From NCBI RefSeq assembly GCF_008329705.1, contig NZ_VTSX01000005.1, positions 1 to 64,000 on the forward strand: DNA of 64,000 bases, in the 5' to 3' direction. Every line of letters starts with the position of its first letter. Positions within the stretch are counted from its first letter, which is position 1. Of the stretch, positions 53,069 through 62,423 are shown in pieces. The notes beneath the pieces are model-generated. The model was not told the DNA's origin, searched no databases, and saw nothing but the letters and a program-made list of their open reading frames with translations. The position numbers and the translations under genes are program-made. Origin of the DNA: Chryseobacterium sp. SN22. GTDB taxonomy: Bacteria; Bacteroidota; Bacteroidia; Flavobacteriales; Weeksellaceae.

Positions 53069-53415
53069 ATTAAAACACCTATATATCACGGAATAAAAAA
53101 TTCCCCTCCCTCGAAGGAGTGGCGAAAATTCAAAGAATTTTTGACGGGGTGGTTTAAATAAAACCAAAAAGAGAACATTTAACCACAAATCGCAGGTTCG
53201 ACGAAGTCAAAAGTCACAAAAGGCATTGATGCTGCATATTAAAGTTTAAAATATAATGGAGAAACAAGCCCGCAAAAGCTTTAAAAATCTTTGATTTTTA
53301 ATCTCATGTACAAAATATAAAACTAAAAATCTAATGTGTCTCATGTGTTAAAAGCTTTTATGACTTTGTGATTATATAAAATGCACTTAGTGTTTAAAAA
53401 AATGAAATAGAAAAT
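53069..53415. other. Intergenic region with dispersed repeats
   Basis: No gene. It holds the 57-bp element at 53100-53156 and a short element (about 53190-53220, CGAAGTCAAAAGTCACAAAAG) that recurs imperfectly at about 61335-61355. The remainder is AT-rich and may carry a promoter for the following GH43/GH97 pair. Confidence 0.5.
53100..53156. repeat. 57-bp dispersed intergenic repeat, copy 1
   Basis: Closely matches 61396-61453: both run ATTCCCCTCC, a GG-rich arm, then AAAATTCAAAGAATTTTTGA (with an AAAATTC..GAATTTT hairpin) and GGTGGTTTA. The CCCCTCC and GGAG arms can pair, and CCCC.. with ..GGGGTGG as well, so a folded RNA or cruciform is possible. Confidence 0.7.
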
Positions 53416-54792
53416 ATGAAAAAGACCCTACAATCCATACTCGGCCTTCTCCTGATCGGATGTTCAGCGAATGTGCTCGCCCAGAATCCAATCATCCAGA
53501 CCAATTACACCGCCGATCCGGCACCGATGGTCTACAACGGCAGGCTGTATGTCTATACGACTCACGACGAAGATGATTCCACGTGGTTTACGATGAACGA
53601 CTGGAAAGTCTATTCCACCGACGATATGGTGAACTGGACCGATCACGGAACCATTCTTTCCTATAATGATTTCGACTGGGCCAAGCGTGATGCCTGGGCA
53701 GCACAGTGTGTCGAAAGGAACGGCAAATTTTTCATGTACGTTCCGATGTGGTCGAAAACCAACAATAAAGGCGCGATCGGTGTGGCGGTGGGCAACAGTC
53801 CGTTAGGGCCGTTTCACGATCCGCTGGGAAAACCCTTAGTACAGAGCGAATGGGGGGATATCGATCCGACGGTTTTTGTGGACGATGACGGGCAGGCCCA
53901 CATGTACTGGGGAAACCCGAAGCTGAAATATGTGAAGCTGAATGAAAACATGATTTCCTATTCCGGCGATATCGTAGAAGTTCCGATGACCGCAGAATCT
54001 TTCGGCAAAAGGGACGGAAAAGAAAACCCGGAAAGACCTACGAAGTATGAAGAAGGTCCCTGGCTGTACAAAAGAAAAAAACTGTATTACTTGTTCTGGC
54101 CGGGCGGTCCGCTTCCTGAATTTATCGGCTATTCCACCAGCAAAAGTGCGCAGGGACCATGGAAATACGGCGGAATTGTAATGCCGACCGAAGGAAAATC
54201 CTTCACCAACCATCCCGGAGTCATTGATTTCAAAGGTAAAACCTACTTTTTCTACCACAACGGCGCGTTGCCCGGCGGAAGCGGATTTACGCGTTCCGTC
54301 AGCGTTCAGGAACTGGAATTTAATAAAGACGGTTCCATTTCGCCCATTAAAATGACGAATGGAATCACCAAAGCCATTGCAACCGTCAATCCGTACAGCT
54401 TCAACCAGGCCGAAACCATCGCCTGGTCGGAAAACGTAAAATCGTACCAGAACAAAGAAACCGGTGTTTTTGTCAAGGCTAAAAAAAGCGGCGCCTACAC
54501 CCGTGTGAAAAATGTGGATTTCGGTAAAAAAGGAGCGGCGACGTTTTCCGCGAGGGTAGGAACCACGCACAATAGCGACGTAACGATGGATGTTCACCTG
54601 GACAGCCTTATCGGACCGGTGGTGGCTACGGTAAAAGTTCCGCTCACCGGCGGAGACGACCGCTGGGAAACCGTGAAAGCCGAAGTGAAGGAAAAAACAA
54701 CCGGCGTTCACGACCTGTATTTTGTGTTTAACGGAAAAGCCGCAAAAGATGTTATGTTTTTCGATTACTGGACCTTTCTTGAAAATAAATGA
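53416..54792 (+). CDS. GH43-CBM6 arabinofuranosidase-like enzyme (C), possible lipoprotein
   Basis: The 458-residue protein has Asp34 in [32 protein letters not shown] and acid Glu in [21 protein letters not shown]6-like module runs from about residue 330 ([40 protein letters not shown]). The signal sequence contains LLLIGC, an acceptable lipobox with Cys16, as well as a later LAQ site, so surface anchoring is possible. Its stop overlaps the first of two possible ATGs of the next GH97 gene (ATGA at 54789-54792). Confidence 0.9.
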   Translation: MKKTLQSILGLLLIGCSANVLAQNPIIQTNYTADPAPMVYNGRLYVYTTHDEDDSTWFTMNDWKVYSTDDMVNWTDHGTILSYNDFDWAKRDAWAAQCVERNGKFFMYVPMWSKTNNKGAIGVAVGNSPLGPFHDPLGKPLVQSEWGDIDPTVFVDDDGQAHMYWGNPKLKYVKLNENMISYSGDIVEVPMTAESFGKRDGKENPERPTKYEEGPWLYKRKKLYYLFWPGGPLPEFIGYSTSKSAQGPWKYGGIVMPTEGKSFTNHPGVIDFKGKTYFFYHNGALPGGSGFTRSVSVQELEFNKDGSISPIKMTNGITKAIATVNPYSFNQAETIAWSENVKSYQNKETGVFVKAKKSGAYTRVKNVDFGKKGAATFSARVGTTHNSDVTMDVHLDSLIGPVVATVKVPLTGGDDRWETVKAEVKEKTTGVHDLYFVFNGKAAKDVMFFDYWTFLENK

Positions 54793-54794
54793 TT

Positions 54795-56735
54795 ATGAAT
54801 AAACTATTTTTAAAACTATCAATCATCCTGGGTATTCTCTTCCTGAATACCGTTTTTGCCCAGGTCGCCGAAGTATCAAGCCCTGACGGAAAGCTAAAGC
54901 TGAATGTCTTCTCAGAAGACGGAAAAGCGCTGTACAATGTGACTTTTCAGGGGAAAACCATGCTGGAAAAATCACCTTTAGGTTTAATCACCAATGAATC
55001 TGATTTTTCTAAAAATTTAAAATTTATCAACAGCAAAAAAGACCAGGTTTCCAAAACTTACACCAACGAGAAAATCAAAAAATCGGAGGTTAATTATAAG
55101 GCTAATGCATTGACGGTAAATTTCAGCAATGCAGACCAATACAACATCGGGATTGAATTCCAGGTGAGCAACAACAATATCGCATTCCGGTACGACATTC
55201 AGCCAATGAAAGACCGTCTGAGTGCGGTCGTACAGTCGGAAATGACGGGATACCGGTTTCCTTCGCAGACCACGACCTTCCTTTCTCCGATGATGAAGCC
55301 GATGACCGGTTTTGCCAGAACCGCTCCAAGCTACGAAAGCGGCTACCAAGCAGATGCGGAACTGGGAACAAAAGCGGATTACGGTTACGTTTTCCCTGGA
55401 CTCTTCCACGTAGGAAACGACGGCTGGATCCTGCTTTCCGAAACCGGCGTGAACAGCCTGTACTGCGCTTCCCATCTGGATACCACACCGGAAAAGACTC
55501 TTTACAAAGTTGCGTACCCGAATATGGCGGAAAACAATGGGTTCGGAAGTACCGGAGCGGCCATTTCACTGCCCGGGAAAACGCCTTGGAGAACCATCAC
55601 GGTGGGCGAATCCTTAAAGCCGATTGTTGAAACCACGATTCCTTTTGATGTGGTTGATCCGATGTATGCGCCTTCACAGAAATACAGTCTCGGGAAATCG
55701 ACCTGGAGCTGGATTTTATGGCAGGACAACAGCATGAACTACGACGACCAGAAGAAATTCATCGATCTTGCCGCAGAAATGAATTTCCAGTTTATCCTGA
55801 TGGATGCGCTTTGGGATAAAAATATCGGCAAAGAACGGATGAAGGAACTTGTTCAGTATGCTACATCCAAAAACGTAGGCGTGATGCTCTGGTATAACTC
55901 CAACGGAGCGGCGAATGATGCGCCGATGGGCCCGAGGAATAAAATGAGCTCTTCCATCGAACGTAAAAAAGAAATGAAATGGCTGAAAGATACCGGGATT
56001 AAAGGACTGAAAGTCGATTTCTTCGGCGGCGACAAGCAGGAAACAATGAAGCTGTACGAAGACATTCTTTCTGATGCGAATGATTTTGGTCTGAATATCA
56101 TCTTTCATGGAGCTACCTTACCGAGAGGCTGGGAAATCATGTATCCGAACTACGCCGGAAGCGAAGCTGTCCTGGCCTCTGAAATGCTGTATTTCTCAGA
56201 AGATGTCCGCAAGCAGGAAGCCTTTTTCGCATCACTGCATCCGTTTATCCGGAACACGGTCGGGAGCATGGAATTCGGCGGAACGTTCTTGAATAAATAT
56301 TTAACCAAATCCAATAAGGAAAAAAATAAACGGTACACAACAGACGGCTTCCAATTGGCCACCGCCGTTTTATTCCAGAACCCGGTTCAGATGTTTGCCG
56401 TCATGCCAAACAACCTGGAGGACGCTCCGAAATTCGAGCTTGATTTTATGAAAGAAATTCCGACCTTGTGGGACGAGACGGTTTTCATCGACGGCTATCC
56501 CGGGAAATACTCCGTTATTGCCAGAAGGTATCAGAATCAATGGTACATTGCCGGCGTGAATGCTGAAAACACCGTTCAGAAAATGACCTTAAAATTTCCG
56601 ATGCTGGCCGGAAAAACGGTAAAACTCATCAATGATGATGCAAAAGGGGTGACTTCCGAGAAATCCGTGACCATTAATAAGAACGGGGAATTAAAAGTAG
56701 AAATCCAGTCCAAAGGCGGATTTGTTATTCATTAA
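54795..56735 (+). CDS. GH97 glycoside hydrolase (second copy)
   Basis: From ATG 54795 the product is 646 residues (54789 also possible), with signal peptide FLKLSIILGILFLNTVFAQ. The GH97 barrel has LMDALWDKNIG, VGVMLWYNSNGAAND and GLKVDFFGGDKQETM with the retaining-type Asp. It continues with FHGATLPRGWEIMYPNYAGS and FIRNTVGSMEFGG. It differs broadly from the first GH97 (49665), for example in the region after the nucleophile, so the two probably act on different linkages. It is translationally linked to GH43-CBM6 (C). Confidence 0.9.
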   Translation: MNKLFLKLSIILGILFLNTVFAQVAEVSSPDGKLKLNVFSEDGKALYNVTFQGKTMLEKSPLGLITNESDFSKNLKFINSKKDQVSKTYTNEKIKKSEVNYKANALTVNFSNADQYNIGIEFQVSNNNIAFRYDIQPMKDRLSAVVQSEMTGYRFPSQTTTFLSPMMKPMTGFARTAPSYESGYQADAELGTKADYGYVFPGLFHVGNDGWILLSETGVNSLYCASHLDTTPEKTLYKVAYPNMAENNGFGSTGAAISLPGKTPWRTITVGESLKPIVETTIPFDVVDPMYAPSQKYSLGKSTWSWILWQDNSMNYDDQKKFIDLAAEMNFQFILMDALWDKNIGKERMKELVQYATSKNVGVMLWYNSNGAANDAPMGPRNKMSSSIERKKEMKWLKDTGIKGLKVDFFGGDKQETMKLYEDILSDANDFGLNIIFHGATLPRGWEIMYPNYAGSEAVLASEMLYFSEDVRKQEAFFASLHPFIRNTVGSMEFGGTFLNKYLTKSNKEKNKRYTTDGFQLATAVLFQNPVQMFAVMPNNLEDAPKFELDFMKEIPTLWDETVFIDGYPGKYSVIARRYQNQWYIAGVNAENTVQKMTLKFPMLAGKTVKLINDDAKGVTSEKSVTINKNGELKVEIQSKGGFVIH

Positions 56736-56765
56736 TCCTGATGTTAAATTTAAAATACATTCAAC

Positions 56766-58652
56766 ATGAAAACCGGGTACTTCAGACCATTCATTCTAAT
56801 TAAACTGACCTTTCTGATGGTTTTTTTCAGTCATCAGCCGGCGTTCGGGAAAATAAAACTTCCGGACCTGGTCGGTGACAAAATGGTTCTGCAGCGTGAT
56901 GTGGCACTCAGCATCTGGGGCTGGGCGGATCAGGGCGAAAATATTACGATCAGGTTCCGTAATGAAACCTACAATACCTCACCGGACAAAAACGGGAAAT
57001 GGTCTGTGCAATTGAAACCTCAAAAAGCGGGAGGACCGTTCATGATGGAAATTAACGAAATTACGATCCGGGATGTTCTCGTAGGGGATGTCTGGCTGGC
57101 TTCGGGACAGTCTAATATGGAGACCCCGATTGCCAGATTGACAGACCGTTTTCCGGAAATCAATGTTTCGGATTTAAATAAAATCCGGTATTTCAAAGTA
57201 CCTACCCAAAACAGCGAATCCGTTAAGGAAAATATAGCACCCGGCGGAAAATGGTTTACCGGAACGGCTTCCGAAGTGATGAACTGGACGGCTTTTGCGT
57301 ATTTCTACGCGCTTGAGGCCTACGAACATACCAAAATTCCGCAGGGCATGCTGGTTTCCAGCCTGGGCGGTTCGGCCATTCAGAGTTGGGTGAGCCAGGA
57401 GCACCTCAGGGATTTTCCTAATGATCTTATCGACAAGCAGGCATTGTCTGCGCTCAATGCTTCCAAACTGGATAAAGGAAGGAATCTTTGGAATCAGAAG
57501 GATTTTGATGACGCAAACTGGCAAAAAGCAAAAGTGCCCGGAAAATGGAAAGACAACGGAATCCAGGCTAAAGGGACGGTCTGGTTCAGGAAAAATTTTG
57601 ACCTTCAGGCTTCCATGGACGGAAAGTTTGCCCGCTTATACCTCGGCGTGATGGTCGACAGCGATTCGGTTTTCGTGAACGGAACATTCGTAGGTTCGAC
57701 CTCATATACTTACCCGCCGAGAAAATATGATATTCCGGGCGGCATTTTAAAACAGGGGAAAAATACCATTGCCATCCAGCTTACGTCCAACTTCGGAAAC
57801 GGTGAATTTGTCGCCGACAAGCCTTATAAAATCGTAGGAGACGGCGTTATCGTTGATCTGACGGGTGAATGGAAATACAATATCGGTCGGGATACGAGTA
57901 AAGATGAAGACTACAAATCGAAGCTGAAAAACCTGCGAAGCACGCCTTCCGGACTGTACAACGGGATGATTTATCCGATCCGGGATTACAAGGTTCGCGG
58001 TGCGATCTGGTATCAGGGTGAAAGCAACGCCCGCCAGTCGGAGAATTATGCCGGTCTGCTGAAAAACATGATTGAAAACTGGCGGGAAGCCTTTCAATGG
58101 AAACAGATGCCGTTTTTACTGGTTCAGCTTCCGAATTTTATGGAAAAAACCAGCGATCCCAATGCACCAAGCGGATGGGCGGAAATCCGTGAAGCTCAGT
58201 TTAAAACCTCACAAACGGTTCCATACACAGCGATGAGCGTGAACTATGATCTCGGGGAATGGAATGACATTCATCCTCTCAATAAAAAAGATATGGCCAA
58301 ACGCCTGTTCCTGGCTGCCCGCAAACTGGTGTATGGTGAAAAGCTGGTCAGCAGCGGCCCCGTTTTCAAGTCGATGAAAGTGGAAAATTCAGAAATCGTC
58401 CTTTCGTTCGACAATATCGGAGGCGGTCTGAAAAGCAGAAACGGAGCTTTGAAACATTTTGCCATTGCCGGAAGCGATAAAAAGTTTGTCTGGGCCGAAG
58501 CAAAGATTAAAGGCAATACCGTTGTGGTAAGCAGCAAGGAAATAAAAAATCCGGTGGCGGTACGGTATGCATGGAGCAATAATCCCGAAGAGGCGAATCT
58601 GGAAAACGCAGAAGGCCTGCTGGCATCGCCGTTCAAAACGGATGACTGGTAA
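56766..58652 (+). CDS. SGNH carbohydrate esterase, CE20-like (sialate O-acetylesterase family)
   Basis: The 628-residue secreted protein has an SGNH hydrolase fold split by a jelly-roll insertion. Nucleophile Ser116 is in ASGQSNMETP, the conserved Asn region is AIWYQGESNARQSENYAGL, and Asp501/His503 are in NDIHPLNKKDMAKRL. The insert (about 240-375: ANWQKAKVPGKW, GTVWFRKNFDL, VDSDSVFVNGTFVGS) is a galactose-binding-like domain. This two-part layout is that of CE20 xylan acetylesterases, formerly labelled sialate O-acetylesterase. Here deacetylation of xylan is the natural role. Confidence 0.88.
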   Translation: MKTGYFRPFILIKLTFLMVFFSHQPAFGKIKLPDLVGDKMVLQRDVALSIWGWADQGENITIRFRNETYNTSPDKNGKWSVQLKPQKAGGPFMMEINEITIRDVLVGDVWLASGQSNMETPIARLTDRFPEINVSDLNKIRYFKVPTQNSESVKENIAPGGKWFTGTASEVMNWTAFAYFYALEAYEHTKIPQGMLVSSLGGSAIQSWVSQEHLRDFPNDLIDKQALSALNASKLDKGRNLWNQKDFDDANWQKAKVPGKWKDNGIQAKGTVWFRKNFDLQASMDGKFARLYLGVMVDSDSVFVNGTFVGSTSYTYPPRKYDIPGGILKQGKNTIAIQLTSNFGNGEFVADKPYKIVGDGVIVDLTGEWKYNIGRDTSKDEDYKSKLKNLRSTPSGLYNGMIYPIRDYKVRGAIWYQGESNARQSENYAGLLKNMIENWREAFQWKQMPFLLVQLPNFMEKTSDPNAPSGWAEIREAQFKTSQTVPYTAMSVNYDLGEWNDIHPLNKKDMAKRLFLAARKLVYGEKLVSSGPVFKSMKVENSEIVLSFDNIGGGLKSRNGALKHFAIAGSDKKFVWAEAKIKGNTVVVSSKEIKNPVAVRYAWSNNPEEANLENAEGLLASPFKTDDW

Positions 58653-58704
58653 GTTTTGATTACCTAACCTATTAAATAAATACGCATTAAATAATATAAT
58701 GATT

Positions 58705-61233
58705 ATGAAGACGATATTCAACTATTTTTCTCTTTTGATTACGTTGGTTTTTACAACCATAGTAAAAGCGGCCGATCCTTTTATTTCTTTTGTGAAAACA
58801 GAAAATTCGGTGGTATTGAAAGAAGGCAATTCTGGGCTGACGATGTTTTCGGACAGCGATTCTGATAAAGGGATTCTCCACGCAGTGGCGAATCTTCAGT
58901 CCGATTTTCAGAAAGTAACCGGCATTCAGCCCAATCTCATTTCCCAAAATTCCGGGGTAAACGGAATGCTCATTATCATTGGTGAAGCCGGAAAAAGCAA
59001 AACCATTGATGCATTGATCAAGGCTAAAAAGATCGATGGGAATTCGCTCAAGGGCAAGAATGAGAAATTTATCATCCAGAATATAAGCAATCCGTTCCCG
59101 GGCGTTTCCGAAGCGGTTGTCATTGCCGGAAGCGACAAACGGGGAACCATTTACGGAATCTACGAAATGTCGCAGCAGATCGGCGTTTCGCCCTGGTATT
59201 ACTGGGCGGATGTTCCGGTTGAGAAAAAGGAAAACGTATACTTTAAAAAAGGAATCTATACCGACGGAGAACCTGCTGTGGAATACCGAGGAATTTTCTT
59301 AAATGATGAAGAACCTTCGCTGGGGAGCTGGGCAAGGGCGACTTTCGGCGGGATCAATTCCAAATTTTATGAAAAAGTATTTGAACTGATCCTCCGGATG
59401 AAAGGAAATTACATCTGGCCGGCGATGTGGGGAAAAGCGTTTTATGACGACGATGTTTTGAGCGGACCGTTGGCCAATGAAATGGGCATTGTCATGGGAA
59501 CTTCACACCACGAACCGATGGCTTTAGCGCAAACCGACTGGCACCGGTACATCAAAAGAAACAACCTGCCGAATGTCTGGGATTATTCCAAAAACGCTGA
59601 GGTTTTGCAGAAATTCTGGAGATCCGGGATGGAAAGAAGCAAAAACTGGGAAAAGCTTGTGACCGTAGGCATGCGTGGCGATGGTGATGAAGCGATGGGA
59701 GAGGGCACCAATATTGCCCTGCTGGAAAAAATAGTGAAAGACCAAAGAAAGATTATTGCCGATGTCACCGGGAAAAAAGCGGAAAGAACCCCGCAAGTCT
59801 GGGCGTTGTACAAAGAAGTTCAGGACTATTATGACAAAGGCATGCGCGTGCCGGATGATGTGATCCTGTTGTTCTGCGATGACAACTGGGGGAACGTAAG
59901 AAAGCTTCCGGATCTTTCCAAACCTTTGCATAAAGGCGGTTACGGAATGTATTACCATTTCGATTACGTGGGCGGACCGAGAAACTCCAAATGGATCAAC
60001 ATCAGTCCGATCCAGCGCGTCTGGGAACAGATGAACCTTTCCTATGAACATAAAGTAGATAAGGTTTGGGTAGTGAATGTCGGCGATTTAAAACCGATGG
60101 AATTCCCGATCAGTTTTTTCCTGGACATGGCCTGGAACCCGAAGCAGTTTAATGCAAATAATTTATTCCAGTACACTGAAAAATGGGCCGCGCAGCACTT
60201 TGGTGAAAAGCACGCGAAAGAAATTGCGGAGATGATTAACTTATATGCCAAATACAACCGCCGGGTAACGCCTGAAACCCTGAATTGGAACACCTATAGC
60301 CTGGAGAATTACAACGAATTTGAAACGGTTCTCAATGATTACCGGGCTTTGGCCTTGAAAGCACTGCGTCTGAAAGAAGACATTCCGGCAGAATATCAGG
60401 ACGCGTATTACCAATTGGTATTGTACCCGATTGATGCGTGCAGCAACCTGTACGAAATGTATTATGCCGTAGCCAAAAACAGGGAACTGGCTGCTAAAAA
60501 AGATCCGGAAGCGAATAAATATGCTGATCAGGTGAAGCAGTGCTTTGAAAGAAATGCTTATCTGGACAACTATTATAATAATGTGATGGCCGGCGGAAAA
60601 TGGCAGCACATGATGGACCAGATGCGGATCGGCTATAAAACCTGGGCCGACGGGAAAGAAAACATCATGCCGGAAGTGACCTATATTTCCGAAGCGGATA
60701 TTCCGAAAGAAAAGGCATTTCAGGAGAAGAATGGCTATGTTTCTATAGAAGCGGAACATTTTGCCAGGATGCAGAATTCGGACCGGATTCATTGGGAAGT
60801 GATTCCTGATTTCGGGAAGACCAAATCCGGCGTAACGACCTTTCCACAAAATGCCTATCCGAAACCGGATGAAAACATCTATCTGGAATACGACATGAAT
60901 TTTGAATCCAAAGGCGAATTTGAAGTCCAACTGTTACTGGCTCCGACATTGAATTTCAATCACAACAAAGGACTGCGCTATGAAATTTCGTTCGACGGGC
61001 AAGCGCCGCAAGTGGTGAATTTCAACGGCCATTATAAAGGTGAGCTGGGAAGATGGCAGTCGGAACACATCATCCGATCCATCACCAAACACCAGATCTC
61101 CCAGCCCGGAAAACATACGCTCCGTTTCAGGGTGCTGGAACCAGGCATCGTACTGGAGAAGATCCTCATCAATACCGGCGGGCTGAAACCGACTTATCTG
61201 GGTGCCCCGGAAAGTGATTACACCGGAAAATAA
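58705..61233 (+). CDS. GH115 xylan alpha-1,2-glucuronidase (second copy)
   Basis: From ATG 58705 the product is 842 residues (58699 also possible), with signal FSLLITLVFTTIVKA. Motifs parallel the first GH115: YGIYEMSQQIGVSPWYYWAD, FLNDEEPSLGSWARATFGG, MGTSHHEPMALAQ, TVGMRGDGDEAMGEG, LLFCDDNWGNVRKLPD. A C-terminal beta domain spans about 670-842. Differences cluster around substrate-facing loops (EPSLG versus EPAFG, DEAMGEG versus DEPMSDLG), so the two may prefer different decorations. A terminator closes this transcript 15 bp after the stop. Confidence 0.93.
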   Translation: MKTIFNYFSLLITLVFTTIVKAADPFISFVKTENSVVLKEGNSGLTMFSDSDSDKGILHAVANLQSDFQKVTGIQPNLISQNSGVNGMLIIIGEAGKSKTIDALIKAKKIDGNSLKGKNEKFIIQNISNPFPGVSEAVVIAGSDKRGTIYGIYEMSQQIGVSPWYYWADVPVEKKENVYFKKGIYTDGEPAVEYRGIFLNDEEPSLGSWARATFGGINSKFYEKVFELILRMKGNYIWPAMWGKAFYDDDVLSGPLANEMGIVMGTSHHEPMALAQTDWHRYIKRNNLPNVWDYSKNAEVLQKFWRSGMERSKNWEKLVTVGMRGDGDEAMGEGTNIALLEKIVKDQRKIIADVTGKKAERTPQVWALYKEVQDYYDKGMRVPDDVILLFCDDNWGNVRKLPDLSKPLHKGGYGMYYHFDYVGGPRNSKWINISPIQRVWEQMNLSYEHKVDKVWVVNVGDLKPMEFPISFFLDMAWNPKQFNANNLFQYTEKWAAQHFGEKHAKEIAEMINLYAKYNRRVTPETLNWNTYSLENYNEFETVLNDYRALALKALRLKEDIPAEYQDAYYQLVLYPIDACSNLYEMYYAVAKNRELAAKKDPEANKYADQVKQCFERNAYLDNYYNNVMAGGKWQHMMDQMRIGYKTWADGKENIMPEVTYISEADIPKEKAFQEKNGYVSIEAEHFARMQNSDRIHWEVIPDFGKTKSGVTTFPQNAYPKPDENIYLEYDMNFESKGEFEVQLLLAPTLNFNHNKGLRYEISFDGQAPQVVNFNGHYKGELGRWQSEHIIRSITKHQISQPGKHTLRFRVLEPGIVLEKILINTGGLKPTYLGAPESDYTGK

Positions 61234-61247
61234 TTTTGTTACCTCTT

Positions 61248-61278
61248 AAAACCATCGGATTTTTCCGGTGGTTTTTTC
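61248..61278 (+). terminator. Terminator of the main enzyme operon
   Basis: A 12-bp stem AAAACCATCGGA / TCCGGTGGTTTT (one mismatch/wobble) with a TTTT loop and six T residues; 15 bp after the second GH115. Confidence 0.85.
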
Positions 61279-61395
61279 TTTTGGTAATGTCAAAACTGTC
61301 TAAAATTTCTCTTCAGCTACTAGCAGAAATTTCAACGAAGTCAAAGACACAAAAGTTTGTTAATAATTAAAATTTTAATAATCAGCGGTATGAGA

Positions 61396-61453
61396 ATTCC
61401 CCTCCGGCCCGGAGAGGTGGTGAAAATTCAAAGAATTTTTGACGGGTGGTTTA
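61396..61453. repeat. 57-bp dispersed intergenic repeat, copy 2
   Basis: Second copy of 53100-53156, with a few substitutions and one-base length differences. Confidence 0.7.
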
Positions 61454-61992
61454 GAGAATAAATCTGTTTAAACAGGTTTTACAATTGAGCTTAAAAAAAA
61501 CTGAAACATCTGATCGAAATCAGTGTTAATCCTTTCAAAGAAGATATTGCTTAAACCGGAACAGAACAGTTGTTCCGGAAAGTTTGAAATGTGTTTACAG
61601 CTAATTTTTGTTAAAGTAGTTTGACGGAGTTTTTTTTAATGATGATTGATCAGCATTGGATAATGAAAAAATTCCGGACAAATAATTCCGGTTGATGCTC
61701 ATCCTGTACATCCGTTCTTAATCATAAACCGTATTTCACCGTATCGTCCGATTTACAGTGGCAGACCCTGTTTTCGGTTAAACTTTTACTAGAAAACAGG
61801 GTTTCTGATGGCAAAAATGAGCTGTCTGATCCTTTTAAAACCAAAATACCTGAAATTTAAATCATTGAATTGATGATATTTATATTTTTGATTATCAGAT
61901 AAATGTATTTGGCTTTATGTTTATTAAACAACTGTTTGAATCAACTTTACAAAAATAAAGTGTATTTTATACATTTATTTCAAATAGAATGT

Positions 61993-62000
61993 TATATTTG
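61993..62000 (+). promoter_or_regulatory. TATATTTG box upstream of the GH30 gene
   Basis: A perfect TAnnTTTG match in an AT-rich stretch, 424 bp upstream of the GH30 ATG; if used, the transcript has a long leader containing the 62311-62331 hairpin. Confidence 0.4.
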
Positions 62001-62310
62001 TCTGTAACGGAATATGAAATTTTGTTCATAAAGGAACATCATTTCAGATTTATTGAATTTTTTGGGTAAAGGATGTGTTTTCTCACAGATGATTTAAAAT
62101 CATAGTGAGTATCCAATAATGAAGGACTGCATTCAATGATCATTTCCAGGAATAAAATGCTTCACTAAATAATAAAATAGGCCGATCCAACCCAAATCTA
62201 TAATATAATATGAATACATAATTCCGCTTTGCCTTTTGTATTTAAATGGTTTCAACAGATCATAAGAATACGAAAGGAACATTTCCAACAAATTTGTGTA
62301 CCGATTTTAG

Positions 62311-62331
62311 CCTGACTATCCAACAGTCAGG
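62311..62331 (+). other. Leader hairpin before the GH30 gene
   Basis: CCTGACT and AGTCAGG pair perfectly around a 7-nt loop, 93 bp before the ATG. No T tract follows, so it is not a terminator; a leader RNA structure or a dimer-binding site are both possible. Confidence 0.35.
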
Positions 62332-62423
62332 AAAGTTTGTCAGTGACAAAACCTGATCATTCTGAAACAGATATAAAATACTCTTCAGCCGCTTGCTGGA
62401 GCTTAACCTAAAACAATAAGACT

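Larger units (their letters stand above)
61234..62423. other. 1.2-kb non-coding gap before the GH30 gene
   Basis: After the terminator it holds the second copy of the 57-bp repeat (61396-61453). An AT-rich stretch then carries TATATTTG at 61993-62000, a perfect promoter box about 420 bp before the GH30 ATG, and a CCTGACT/AGTCAGG hairpin (62311-62331) that could sit in a long leader. No coding frame on either strand was convincing. Confidence 0.5.
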
